A stretch of DNA of 64,000 nt from Pandoraea iniqua (GTDB lineage: Bacteria; Pseudomonadota; Gammaproteobacteria; Burkholderiales; Burkholderiaceae), in NCBI RefSeq assembly GCF_902459685.1, contig NZ_CABPSF010000003.1, forward strand, positions 310,001-374,000. Reading direction: 5' to 3'. The position numbers and the translations under genes were made by a program. Below are positions 35,428 to 44,437 of the stretch, in pieces. The notes below the pieces were generated by a model. It ran no database searches. It was not told the DNA's origin and saw nothing but the letters and a program-made list of their open reading frames with translations. Each line of letters opens with the position of its first letter. The stretch's first letter is position 1.

Positions 35428-36666
35428 TCAATCGTAAGCGCGCGCGTCTTCCACCAGTTTGCCGTCGTCCGGCAGCGTGCCTGCGGTGACGAAGTCAATC
35501 TCGGCGCGCAACCGCGTGACATCGCGCAGCGTTTCCTGCAAGCGCGCGGCCAGTCCTTCGGGCGGTGTCTCGGTGGTCTCGCAAACGAGAGTCATGCGAT
35601 CATCGCCGACGCGCCCTTCGACTCGCAGACGCATGCGTCCCAGTTCCGGATAGCGTTTGCCAATCTCGCCGATCTGCCCCGGATGCACGAACATGCCACG
35701 CACCTTCACGGTCTGATCGGCGCGGCCCAGCCAACCCTTCAGGCGCATATTGGTGCGCCCGCACGGACTGATGCCCTCAGCCACCGCCGACAGATCGCCG
35801 GTGGCGAATCGAATCAGCGGATAGTCGGCGTTGAAGTTCGTGACGACCACCTCGCCGGTCTCGCCCTCCGGCACCGGCTTCGTACCACCGGGCTCCACGA
35901 TTTCCACCAGCACGTTCTCGTCGACGATCAACCCCGCCTGCGCGTCGCTCTCGAACGCAATCAGGCCCAGATCGGCCGTGCCATACAACTGACGCGCGAC
36001 GATGCCGCGCGAGTTGAACCACTGCCGCAACGACGGTGGCAACGCTTCCCCCGACAACGTCGCCCGCCGGATGCTGCTGATGTCGGTGCCCATCGACTCG
36101 GCTTTCTCGATCAGTATCTTCAGGAACGACGGCGTCCCCGCGTACGCCCCCGGTTGCAGATGCCGGATCGCCTCGATCTGAAGCGCGGTCTGTCCGACGC
36201 CGGCCGGGAAAACGCAGCAGCCCAGCCGGGCCGCCCCCGTTTCGATCATCATGCCCGCCGGCGTGAAGTGATACGAGTATGTGTTGTAGACCAGATCGCC
36301 TGAGCGCAGGCCGGCGGCGTACAGCGCGCGGGCGAAGCGCCACCAGTCGCTGCCGCGTCCGTCCGGTTCGTAGATCGGCCCGGGCGATTGATAAACGTGC
36401 GCCAGACCGCCGATCGGTGTCGCGTTCAATCCGCCCAAAGGCGGTACGCGCAACTGGTAGGCCGCCAGATCGGATTTGCGCGTCACCGGCAACTCGGCCA
36501 GCGCAGTGCGCGAGTCGATATCTCGCGCGTCGAAGGCGCCGAGCGTCTCGGTGAAATACGAGGCGTTCGTGCGGGCGTGCGATACGTGCGCCGGCAACGC
36601 CGCCAGCAGTGCCTTCTCGCGAGCTTCCGGGGCACGGGTTTCAAGCGCGTCGAAGTAGTCGTTCAT
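35428..36666 (-). CDS. Phenylacetate-CoA ligase-like adenylate-forming enzyme
   Basis: 412 residues of the PaaK type of adenylate-forming enzymes. Seen are the N-terminal helical segment with LAELPVTRKSDLAAYQL, VYQSPGPIYEPDGRG in place of the usual ATP loop of the family, GEALPPSLRQWF, YGTADLGLIAFES, and RFATGDLSAV plus GWLGRADQTVKVRGMFVHP near the C-terminus. It should activate an aromatic acid to its CoA thioester. The ATP P-loop (S-S-G-T-T-G-x-P) is replaced by SPGPIYEP, as in some PaaK relatives, so activity is not certain. Last gene of the LIV transporter operon. Confidence 0.85.
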   Translation of the reverse strand: MNDYFDALETRAPEAREKALLAALPAHVSHARTNASYFTETLGAFDARDIDSRTALAELPVTRKSDLAAYQLRVPPLGGLNATPIGGLAHVYQSPGPIYEPDGRGSDWWRFARALYAAGLRSGDLVYNTYSYHFTPAGMMIETGAARLGCCVFPAGVGQTALQIEAIRHLQPGAYAGTPSFLKILIEKAESMGTDISSIRRATLSGEALPPSLRQWFNSRGIVARQLYGTADLGLIAFESDAQAGLIVDENVLVEIVEPGGTKPVPEGETGEVVVTNFNADYPLIRFATGDLSAVAEGISPCGRTNMRLKGWLGRADQTVKVRGMFVHPGQIGEIGKRYPELGRMRLRVEGRVGDDRMTLVCETTETPPEGLAARLQETLRDVTRLRAEIDFVTAGTLPDDGKLVEDARAYD

Positions 36667-36705
36667 AGAGACGGTAGGACGTTGATGTTTGACAGTCGGC
36701 TAAAC

Positions 36706-36738
36706 GCTCATTCAGCTCATTCAGCTTATTCAGCTCAC
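36706..36738 (+). repeat. Short tandem repeat, CATTCAGCT type
   Basis: Three imperfect 9-base units (CTCATTCAG, CTCATTCAG, CTTATTCAG) between the ligase and livF-like genes. No function is evident. Confidence 0.7.
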
Positions 36739-36761
36739 ACGGCACGTGCGAGCCATGCAGC

Positions 36762-37574
36762 TCACGCAATCCACCGTTTGCGCCGCCGGTAGCTCTTGAC
36801 GTTACGGAAGCTCCCCTCGCTGTTCGCACCATCCTTGGCGATGCCGAGGTAAAACTCTTTCACGTCCTCGTTATCGCGCAACGACGCCGCGTCGCCGTCC
36901 ATCACCACACGCCCGTTCTCGAGAATGTAGCCATAGTCCGCGTAACGCAGGGCCACCATGGTGTTCTGCTCCGCCAGCAGAAAGCTGACGTTTTCCCGTT
37001 CGTTCAGGTCGCGCACGATCGCGAAAATCTCGTCGACGATCTGTGGCGCCAGCCCCATCGACGGCTCGTCGAGCAATACCATCGACGGCTGGGCCATCAT
37101 GGCGCGCCCGATCGCACACATCTGCTGCTCGCCGCCCGACGTATAGCCCGCCTGCGATTTACGGCGTGTCTTCAGTCGAGGGAAGTACGCGTAGATGCGC
37201 TCCAGCGCATGTTGCTGGGCACTGCGCGACGCATGCCGCACGTAGGCGCCGGTCAGCAGGTTCTCTTCAATGGTCAAGTGCCCGAAGCAGTGCCGCCCTT
37301 CCATCACCTGAATGACGCCGCGCTTGACCAGCCCGTTCGGTGTGAGCTTCTCGACCCGCTCGCCGCGGTAGTCGATGGTGCCCTTGGTCACCTCACCCCG
37401 CTCTGCCTGAAGCAGATTCGAGATGGCCTTGAGCGTCGTGCTCTTGCCCGCGCCGTTCGCGCCGAGCAACGCCACGATCTTGCCGTCGGGCACGACCAGC
37501 GACACGCCCTTCAACACAAGAATGACGTGGTCGTAAATGACTTCGATATTGTTGACGCGCAAACTCGCTTCCAT
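36762..37574 (-). CDS. livF: LivF-type ABC transporter ATP-binding protein
   Basis: 270-residue ATPase of branched-chain amino acid-type importers: Walker A LLGANGAGKSTTLKAI, GHLTIEENLLTGAY, signature TSGGEQQMCAIGRAMMAQP, Walker B MVLLDEPSMGLAP and switch LLAEQNTMVA. The signature TSGGEQQ is a mild variant of LSGGEQQ. The C-terminal basic tail (NVKSYRRRKRWIA) is longer than in LivF. Part of the six-gene transporter operon 35428-44136. Confidence 0.93.
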   Translation of the reverse strand: MEASLRVNNIEVIYDHVILVLKGVSLVVPDGKIVALLGANGAGKSTTLKAISNLLQAERGEVTKGTIDYRGERVEKLTPNGLVKRGVIQVMEGRHCFGHLTIEENLLTGAYVRHASRSAQQHALERIYAYFPRLKTRRKSQAGYTSGGEQQMCAIGRAMMAQPSMVLLDEPSMGLAPQIVDEIFAIVRDLNERENVSFLLAEQNTMVALRYADYGYILENGRVVMDGDAASLRDNEDVKEFYLGIAKDGANSEGSFRNVKSYRRRKRWIA

Positions 37575-37630
37575 GCCGCGTGACTCCGGAGTCGATGGTG
37601 CTGCGGTACTGATTCAAAGTGATATCGCCT

Positions 37631-37688
37631 GCCGGGCCGTCGAAGGCCCGGCGCTCGCCCACATCGCCAATCGCGTTGCGGGCGAGCG
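37631..37688 (-). terminator. Tandem hairpins between SBP and livF genes
   Basis: GCCGGGCC/GGCCCGGC (37631-37652) and CGCTCGCCC/GGGCGAGCG (37652-37688) form two strong stems directly after the binding-protein gene. Such stems commonly protect the binding-protein mRNA and lower expression of downstream transporter genes. Confidence 0.6.
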
Positions 37689-37703
37689 TGCCAGTCGTGC
37701 AAA

Positions 37704-39032
37704 TTACATCTGCTGATAGCAGGCCGGCGTCATGCCCTTTTCCTTGGCGTACTGCTTGGCTGAGGCTTCGAACAACGGGTGAATCAGGCGGCGGTTGCCT
37801 TCGATCCAGTCAGACACCATCACCCACTTGGTGCCGTCCCACTGCTGAATGCGAACCTTGCCCGAGCCTTCGTGGTCCTGACAGCTCGTCTTGATATCGG
37901 GCAGCAGGCCGGTTGCGCCCAGCGCCTTGAGGCGCGCGCCGTCGATGTTCAGGTTCTCGAACGCCCAGCGCACCTGCACCGGGGTCATGACCTTGCCCTT
38001 ACCGAACTTGTTCTGCGCAGTGTTGAGCGCCTCGACCGTCGCCACAGCCGCCGACACGCCGCGGTTATAGAGCACGGACCCCACCTTCGACGGGTCTTGC
38101 ATATTGCCCTTGCCCGCGCCGTACACGACCTTGTCGATATCGGCGATCAGCGGCACCTGCTTGCCCGCCACGTTCCACGTCGCGCTCATATAACCCTTGG
38201 CCGCCGGGCCCGCCGGAATGGTGTCTTCTTCTGAGCCCGCCCACCAGCTGCCGACGATCTTCTCGCGCGGATAGCCGACCTTCTGCGCAGCCTTGAGGGC
38301 CGTCTGGTTCATGACGCCCCAGCCCCAGAACACCACGTAGTCGGGGTTCTCCTGACGAATACGCAGCCATTGCGCGCCCTGCTCATTGCCGGGGTGTGCC
38401 ACCGGAATCTCGATCAGGTTGAACTTGTTGATCTTCGATTCCGCCTGCATGGCGACAATCGGCTCCTTGCCGTAAGCCGAGTCGTGATAAAGGAACACGA
38501 TCTTCTTGCCGTTGAGCGAGCCGCCGTTCTTGTCGGCGAGGAACTTGATGATGGCCGAAGCCTGCATCTGATACGTGGTCACGAGCGGGAACGCCCACGG
38601 GAAAACGGTGCCGTCCACGGCATCGGTACGGCCATAACCCATCATCACGAGCGGCACCTGATCGGTGGCGGTCTTGTCGATCAGCGCGTACGAAATGCCC
38701 GTGGCCATGGTGTGGTACGCCGTGCCTTTGGTGACCGGGTTACGGCCCTTCAGGCGCTCATAGCACTCCACGCCCTTGGAGGTGTTGTATTCGGTCTCGC
38801 ACTCTTCCCACGTCAGCTTGACGCCGTTCACGCCGCCGTTCTTCATGTTCACGTATTGCAGGTAGTCGATGAAGCCGCCGTAAAACGACTGCCCGTTGGC
38901 CCCGTACGGCCCCACGCGGTAGTCGGCCAGCGCGATGAACTGATCGTTGGTCTGCGCGAGCGCCGTGCCTGCCGAGCCCATGCCGAGCACCAGACTCATG
39001 CCTAGCGATACCGCCAGTTGTTTCGTGTTCAT
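37704..39032 (-). CDS. LIV-type ABC transporter substrate-binding protein
   Basis: 442-residue periplasmic binding protein. A signal peptide (ends near AGTALA-QT) is followed by family segments GFIDYLQYVNMKNGGVNGVK, the TWEECETEYNTSKGVECYER segment, KIVFLYHDSAYGKEPI and VVFWGWGVMNQTALKAAQKVG. It is larger than LivK and belongs to the group found with aromatic-acid or amide importers. The two Cys-containing segments (CETE..., CYER) could form a disulfide. It feeds the LivHMGF proteins encoded around it, and two acyl-CoA ligases in the operon suggest a carboxylic acid as ligand. Confidence 0.92.
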   Translation of the reverse strand: MNTKQLAVSLGMSLVLGMGSAGTALAQTNDQFIALADYRVGPYGANGQSFYGGFIDYLQYVNMKNGGVNGVKLTWEECETEYNTSKGVECYERLKGRNPVTKGTAYHTMATGISYALIDKTATDQVPLVMMGYGRTDAVDGTVFPWAFPLVTTYQMQASAIIKFLADKNGGSLNGKKIVFLYHDSAYGKEPIVAMQAESKINKFNLIEIPVAHPGNEQGAQWLRIRQENPDYVVFWGWGVMNQTALKAAQKVGYPREKIVGSWWAGSEEDTIPAGPAAKGYMSATWNVAGKQVPLIADIDKVVYGAGKGNMQDPSKVGSVLYNRGVSAAVATVEALNTAQNKFGKGKVMTPVQVRWAFENLNIDGARLKALGATGLLPDIKTSCQDHEGSGKVRIQQWDGTKWVMVSDWIEGNRRLIHPLFEASAKQYAKEKGMTPACYQQM

Positions 39033-39123
39033 GCTGTGTCTCCTTGTGGTCTTATCGATAGCGATACGTGGTCAGCCGACGCCCGTGTACCGGTGCGTCA
39101 ATACATCGAACTCAAGTCGAATC

Positions 39124-40200
39124 TCAATGCGGGAACGGCCAGATGCGCAGCTTCTCCTTGGTGATCTGCCAAAGTCGCGCCAGACCGTGCGGCTCGACAA
39201 TCAGGAAAAAGATGATGAGGCCGCCGAACAGCATCAACTGAATATGCGAGACGGTCGCGTTGGTGAACGGCAGATGCAGGAACGTAGCGATCGGCGGCAA
39301 CGTGTAGTCGAGCAGAATCGGCAGCAGCAAGATGAATGCGGCACCGAGAAAACTGCCCAGAATGCTGCCCACGCCGCCGATGATGATCATGAACAGAATG
39401 CGGAACGACAGGTCGAGCGAGAAGCCGTCGGGTTCGACCGAGCCGAGATAGCAGTAGGCATAGAGCGCCCCGGCCACACCGCAGTAAAACGAACTCACCG
39501 CGAAGGCCAGCAGCTTCACACGCATGAGCGGGATGCCGATCACTTCGGCCGCCACATCCATGTCGCGCACCGCCATCCACGCGCGGCCGATGTGCGAGCG
39601 CACGAGGTTCTTTGCCACCAACGCCATCACGCACACGACGCCGAGCACAAACAGGTACTTGCGCACAGGCGTGTTGATGTCGAGCCCGAGAATCGTGATC
39701 TTCTGTGCGGTGATGACGCCCGAGGAACTGTTGTTCGAGAGCCAAGGGAATTTGGTCAGCACCCACAGCACGAAGAACTGCGCCGCCAACGTCGCCACTG
39801 CGAGATAGAAGCCCTTGATGCGCAGCGACGGCAAGCCGAAGGCAATGCCGACGAGCGCTGCGCAAACCCCACCCATCGCGAACGACGCCAAGATCGGCAT
39901 GCCATCGATGCGCAACTGGAAGTTGTACGACGCGTAGGCACCGACCGCCATGAAGGCCGCCGTGCCCAGTGATAGCTGCCCTGCGTAGCCCGTCAGAATA
40001 TTCAGGCCGAGGGCGGCGAGCGAGAACACGAGGAATGGCACCAGAATGGCCGAAAGCCAGTACTCGGAGGCGATCCACGGCAACACGCCGAAGGCGATCA
40101 CCAACACGGCGCTGACCGTGACACGATCCTGCCGAATCGGGAATATCTGGCTGTCGGCTACGTACGATGTCTTGAACTGACCCGCTTCGCGATAGAACAT
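39124..40200 (-). CDS. livM: LivM-type ABC transporter permease
   Basis: 358-residue inner-membrane permease with about nine hydrophobic segments and the LivM signatures GLNILTGYAGQLSLGTAAFM, FYLAVATLAAQFFVLWVL, and SHIGRAWMAVRDMDVAAEVI (EAA-like coupling loop). The start is the ATG at 40200; the open frame further upstream runs into livH and is not used. Works with LivH as a heterodimer. Confidence 0.93.
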   Translation of the reverse strand: MFYREAGQFKTSYVADSQIFPIRQDRVTVSAVLVIAFGVLPWIASEYWLSAILVPFLVFSLAALGLNILTGYAGQLSLGTAAFMAVGAYASYNFQLRIDGMPILASFAMGGVCAALVGIAFGLPSLRIKGFYLAVATLAAQFFVLWVLTKFPWLSNNSSSGVITAQKITILGLDINTPVRKYLFVLGVVCVMALVAKNLVRSHIGRAWMAVRDMDVAAEVIGIPLMRVKLLAFAVSSFYCGVAGALYAYCYLGSVEPDGFSLDLSFRILFMIIIGGVGSILGSFLGAAFILLLPILLDYTLPPIATFLHLPFTNATVSHIQLMLFGGLIIFFLIVEPHGLARLWQITKEKLRIWPFPH

Positions 40201-40271
40201 GTGTGGCCTCTGCGTTAAGAGCGTGTGCGTGTTTGCTGTTTCATCGATCGCGAGACTAGGGGGAACATGCC

Positions 40272-41186
40272 CTAGACCCGGTCGATATGGCGCTCGCCGA
40301 ACAGCCCCTCGGGGCGAACGAGCAGGAACAGCAACGCAAAGACATAGGGGAACCAGCCCTCGATACCGCCAAAGTTGCCGCCAAACTGGCTTTGCAGCAG
40401 CTGCGGCAGGTAGATTTCGGCGAGCTTTTCCGCCGCGCCGATGATCAGGCCGCCGACAATGGCGCCCGGAATCGACGTGAAGCCGCCGAGAATCAGCACG
40501 GGCAACGCCTTGAGTGCCGTCATCGTCAGGGCAAACTGCACGCCGTTGCGCGAGCCCCAGAGCATGCCCGCCACCAGCGCGACGAAGCCCGACACACTCC
40601 ACACCACCACCCAAATGCGCTGCAACGGAATGCCCAGCGACAGCGCCGCCTGATGGTCGTCGGCCACCGCGCGCAGAGCCCGCCCGATGCTCGTGGCCTT
40701 GAAGAACAACGCGAGCAGCGCAACGAGCACAGCCGCAATGCCGGCCGCGGCCAGATCGAAGCTGCTCACGAGCAGCCCGGTGGAGTCCATGATCGAAGCA
40801 ATGGGCTCGTCGACAATGCCCAGCGACAACGGGCGAACTTCGTTGCCCCACAGCAGCGGTGCCAGCCCTTCGAGAAAGAACGACAGACCGATGGTCGCCA
40901 TGAACAGCGTGATCGGCGACTGGTTCACCAGCTTGCGCAAGACAAACCGCTCGGTGGCCGCGCCCACCAGCACCATGACGCCGAATGCGCCGATGGCGGC
41001 CGCCCACAGCGGCAGACCCCGCTCCATCAGTCCGACGACCGACAGCGCCGCGAAGTACACCATGGCGCCCTGCGCGAAGTTGAATACGCCGGACGCTTTG
41101 AAGATCAGCACGAAGCCCAGCGCCACGAGCGAATACATCACGCCCGAAAGCAGCCCGCCGATCAGAATTTCCAGAAAGAACTGCAT
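40272..41186 (-). CDS. livH: LivH-type ABC transporter permease
   Basis: 304-residue permease. Seen are FFLEILIGGLLSGVMYSLVA, VFNFAQGAMVYFAAL, and TSIGRALRAVADDHQAALSL (coupling loop), plus GALVGGLIIG-type membrane segments near the C-terminus. ATG at 41186 chosen; an upstream in-frame codon lies at 41213. The 71 bases to livM are free of genes. Confidence 0.93.
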   Translation of the reverse strand: MQFFLEILIGGLLSGVMYSLVALGFVLIFKASGVFNFAQGAMVYFAALSVVGLMERGLPLWAAAIGAFGVMVLVGAATERFVLRKLVNQSPITLFMATIGLSFFLEGLAPLLWGNEVRPLSLGIVDEPIASIMDSTGLLVSSFDLAAAGIAAVLVALLALFFKATSIGRALRAVADDHQAALSLGIPLQRIWVVVWSVSGFVALVAGMLWGSRNGVQFALTMTALKALPVLILGGFTSIPGAIVGGLIIGAAEKLAEIYLPQLLQSQFGGNFGGIEGWFPYVFALLFLLVRPEGLFGERHIDRV

Positions 41187-41246
41187 CGATGTCTCCAATT
41201 CGACAATTCGCAATCCGCAATCCGCAGAGGCGTCGCCGCGTGCCGT

Positions 41247-42053
41247 TCAGGCCGCGACGGGCTCGCCGTGCGCCGATCCGAGATAGGCGCGGATGACTTC
41301 CGGGTCTTGTTTGACTTCAGCCGGCGATCCGTCGCCGATCTTCTTGCCGTAGTCGAGCACGACGACGCGATCCGAAATATCCATCACCACCCCCATGTCG
41401 TGTTCGATCAACACGATGGTCGTGCCGAACTCTTCGTTCACTTCGAGGATGAAGCGGCACATGTCGCGTTTTTCTTCGAGATTCATGCCGGCCATCGGCT
41501 CGTCGAGCAACAGCAGCTCGGGCTCGGCTGCCAGCGCGCGCGCCAGCTCGACGCGCTTTTGCAGGCCATACGGCAACCGGCCGACGGGTGTCTTGCGGAT
41601 GTGTTGAATTTCGAGAAAATCGATGATCTCTTCGACCTTCTCGCGATGAATCGTCTCTTCGCGGCGCGCCGGTCCCCACCACAGCGCGTTGGCCAACAGG
41701 CCGGAGCGCATGCGGGTGTTACGGCCCGTCATGATGTTGTCGAGCACCGTCATGCCCTTGAACAACGCGATGTTCTGGAACGTGCGTGCCACGCCTTGCC
41801 GGGCGGCCGATGTCGGATGCATGCGTTGACGCACCTCGCCGCGAAAAACGATCGTGCCCTGTTGCGGGTGATAGACGCCGTTGATGACATTGAGCATCGA
41901 ACTCTTGCCCGCGCCGTTCGGGCCGATGATGGCCCGAATCTCGTGTTCACGGACGTCGAACGAAATATCGGTCAGCGCTTTGACGCCTCCGAACGACAGG
42001 CTGATGTGCTGCAAATCGATCAACACATCGCCGGCCTTGCGTTTGTTGTTCAT
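41247..42053 (-). CDS. livG: LivG-type ABC transporter ATP-binding protein
   Basis: 268-residue ATPase: Walker A IIGPNGAGKSSMLNVINGVY, RTFQNIALFKGMTVLDNIM, the family signature LPYGLQKRVELARALA, Walker B LLLLDEPMAGMNLEEKRD and switch IEHDMGVVMDIS. AGGAGCAGGC precedes the ATG. Pairs with LivF. Confidence 0.93.
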   Translation of the reverse strand: MNNKRKAGDVLIDLQHISLSFGGVKALTDISFDVREHEIRAIIGPNGAGKSSMLNVINGVYHPQQGTIVFRGEVRQRMHPTSAARQGVARTFQNIALFKGMTVLDNIMTGRNTRMRSGLLANALWWGPARREETIHREKVEEIIDFLEIQHIRKTPVGRLPYGLQKRVELARALAAEPELLLLDEPMAGMNLEEKRDMCRFILEVNEEFGTTIVLIEHDMGVVMDISDRVVVLDYGKKIGDGSPAEVKQDPEVIRAYLGSAHGEPVAA

Positions 42054-42162
42054 GCCTGCTCCTGCGGAATGCCCGGTGAAATCTGGTGGATGCCGGATGA
42101 CGCTGCCGCTGGCAGCGCGGCGGCGCACATCACATTCATGCGTTCATAGGGTCGTGCGCTAG

Positions 42163-44136
42163 CTAAGCGGCGCAGCGCAACCCAACAGGCGCAGGGTCGT
42201 CGACGGGTGCACGCGTGCCGAGCACGCGCGCGGGGTGAATGGTCAACGTGGCACTCACACTGCCCTCCCGCCCGTCTTCGAACTTCACCCGCGTCTCGAT
42301 GAATTGCGCCGTCTTGCCCGAATAGAACGCGTCGATCAGCACGTCGTACTTCTGCGCGATAAACGTGCGGCGTACCTTGCGCGTGCGGGTCAGCTCGTCG
42401 TCATCGGGGTCCAGTTCCTTGTGCAGGATCATGAAGCGATGAATCTGCGCGGCGGCAAAAGCGGATTCCTTGGCGAGATCGGCGTTCACTTGCTCGATGC
42501 AGCCCAGAATCAACTCGGCGACCTGTTCGTTGCCCGCGAGATCGACGTAGCCGGCATAGGCCAAGTTGTGGCGCTCCGCCCAGTTGCCGACCGCATCCAT
42601 ATCGATGTTGATGAACGCACACACGTTGTCGCGGCCATCGCCGAACGCCACCGCTTCCTTGATGTACGAAAAGAACTTGAGCTTGTTCTCGATGAACTTG
42701 GGCGCGAACAGCGAGCCGCAGGACAGCTTGCCCACGTCTTTGGCGCGATCGACGATGCGGAGGTGCCCGTCGGCGTCGATGATGCCGGCGTCGCCCGTGC
42801 GGAAATAGCCGTCCTCGTCAAAGGCTTCACGTGTGGCGTCGGGGCGCTTGTAGTACTCCTTGAGCAACCCGACCCCGCGCACCAGCACCTCGCCGCTCTC
42901 GGCGATCTTGATTTCCATGCCCGGCGCAACCGGGCCGACGCTGTCGAAGCGCACCTGACGGTCCGGTTGCAGGCAGACGTACGCACACGTCTCGGTCTGT
43001 CCGTAGAACTGCTTCAGATTGATACCGATAGCGCGATAGAAGCGGAACAGATCCGGCCCGATAGCTTCCCCGGCGGTGTACGCCGTGCGAATACGGCTCA
43101 TGCCGAGCGTGTTGCGCAGCGGGCCGTAGACGCATAGATCGCCCAGCGCGTATTGCAGCCGGTCGAGCAACGCCACCGGTTGACCGTCGAGCACGGCAGC
43201 ACCGCAACGCTGCGCGACCGCCATGAAATGCGAGAACATCTTGCGCTTGATCGCGCTCGCATCTTCCATGCGGATCATCACCTGCGTCAGCACGTTTTCA
43301 TACACGCGCGGCGGCGCGAAGTAATACGTCGGGCCGATCTCGCGCATGTCGGTGGCGACGGTCTCGGGCGACTCCGGGCAATTCACCGTGAAGCCGGTCA
43401 CCAGCGCCTGCGCATAGGAAAACAGATGGTCGCCCACCCAAGCCATCGGCAAGTACGACAGCACTTCGTCGTCGGCCGAGAGTTTGTCGAACTGGCTGCC
43501 GTGATAAGCGGCGCCGATCAGGCCCGCGTGGGAATGGCAAACGCCCTTGGGTTTGCCGGTCGTGCCGGAGGTGTAGAGAATCGTGGCCGTATCGTCGGCG
43601 TCTACTGCTGCAACGGCGTCGTCAAAATAGCGCGGGTGTTTTGCGTCGAACTCACGCCCCTGCGCCACCATCGAGGCATACGATTGCAGCCCGGGCGCAT
43701 CGTAGTTGCGCAAGCCGCGCGGGTCTTCGTAAATGATGTGTGCCAGATGCGGCACGCTCTCACGCAGTTCCAGCAGCTTGTCGACCTGCTCCTGATCTTC
43801 GACGATGGCGAAATTGATTTCCGCGTCTTCAAGCACGTGAATCATTTCTGCCGCGACGGCGTCCTGATACAGCGGCACCGCAACCCCGCCCAAGGCCTGC
43901 GCTGCGGTCATGGCCCAGTACAGGCGCACCCGGTTGTTACCGATGATGGCGAGATTGTCGCCGCGTGAGAATCCAGCGGCGGCCAGTGCACAGGCGAGCA
44001 TGCGCACTTCATGCGCGGCCTCCTGCCAGCTCCAGCTTTGCCAGATACCCAGATCTTTTTCCCGATACGCCGTGCTGGCGCCACGTGTGGCGGCGTGTGC
44101 CAACAACAATCGCGGGAAAGTGGTCCGCTCCTGCAT
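42163..44136 (-). CDS. Long-chain acyl-CoA synthetase-like AMP-binding protein
   Basis: 657-residue adenylate-forming enzyme of the long-chain acyl-CoA synthetase (FACS/FAA1) group: ATP P-loop ILYTSGTTGKPKGVCHSH, QFYGQTETCAYVCLQPD, FRTGDAGIIDADGHLRIVDR, and C-terminal DDDELTRTRKVRRTFIAQKY. AGGAG precedes the ATG. First gene of the minus-strand transporter operon, divergent from a Crp/Fnr regulator. It probably activates the acid imported by the LIV-type system; chain type is uncertain, and a second ligase of PaaK type closes the same operon. Confidence 0.92.
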   Translation of the reverse strand: MQERTTFPRLLLAHAATRGASTAYREKDLGIWQSWSWQEAAHEVRMLACALAAAGFSRGDNLAIIGNNRVRLYWAMTAAQALGGVAVPLYQDAVAAEMIHVLEDAEINFAIVEDQEQVDKLLELRESVPHLAHIIYEDPRGLRNYDAPGLQSYASMVAQGREFDAKHPRYFDDAVAAVDADDTATILYTSGTTGKPKGVCHSHAGLIGAAYHGSQFDKLSADDEVLSYLPMAWVGDHLFSYAQALVTGFTVNCPESPETVATDMREIGPTYYFAPPRVYENVLTQVMIRMEDASAIKRKMFSHFMAVAQRCGAAVLDGQPVALLDRLQYALGDLCVYGPLRNTLGMSRIRTAYTAGEAIGPDLFRFYRAIGINLKQFYGQTETCAYVCLQPDRQVRFDSVGPVAPGMEIKIAESGEVLVRGVGLLKEYYKRPDATREAFDEDGYFRTGDAGIIDADGHLRIVDRAKDVGKLSCGSLFAPKFIENKLKFFSYIKEAVAFGDGRDNVCAFINIDMDAVGNWAERHNLAYAGYVDLAGNEQVAELILGCIEQVNADLAKESAFAAAQIHRFMILHKELDPDDDELTRTRKVRRTFIAQKYDVLIDAFYSGKTAQFIETRVKFEDGREGSVSATLTIHPARVLGTRAPVDDPAPVGLRCAA

Positions 44137-44437
44137 GCCTGTCTCCTGTGTCTCGCCACGCTTCGACTTCCGTCGAGGGGGGCGTGGCGTGGCTCGGTCG
44201 GCGCGTGCGCGATGGCGCACGCCATCCTGCTCGCGTCATTTTTCACGACGCTTATTCGTTGGCGGGTAGTGCAGTGACGATCGCTTTGCCGCGCGGCAGG
44301 CAGCTTCTATACTTGTGCTTCGGCGTCGTGTTGCAACACCGTGGATGCTTGTCTCACCCTGCGCATGGCAAGGCGAAGATACCCCATGACCCACGACGGA
44401 TTTGTCACCCGGATGACAATCAAGGGAAAGTCCCTAT
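44137..44437. other. Divergent promoter region with TTGTCA dyad
   Basis: 301 bases between the acyl-CoA synthetase and Crp/Fnr genes. A stem CGCCACGC/GCGTGGCG with inner CGAC/GTCG pairing lies at about 44154-44190. The dyad TTGTCA (44402-44407), six bases, TGACAA (44414-44419) lies 18 bases upstream of the regulator ATG. In size and spacing it matches a Crp/Fnr family box and is probably its own operator. No gene is seen. Confidence 0.55.

Noticed and set aside
40287-42149. Long open frame on the plus strand antisense to livH and livG
   Set aside because: Shadow frame rich in Arg, Gln and His; the opposite strand encodes canonical LIV permease and ATPase.
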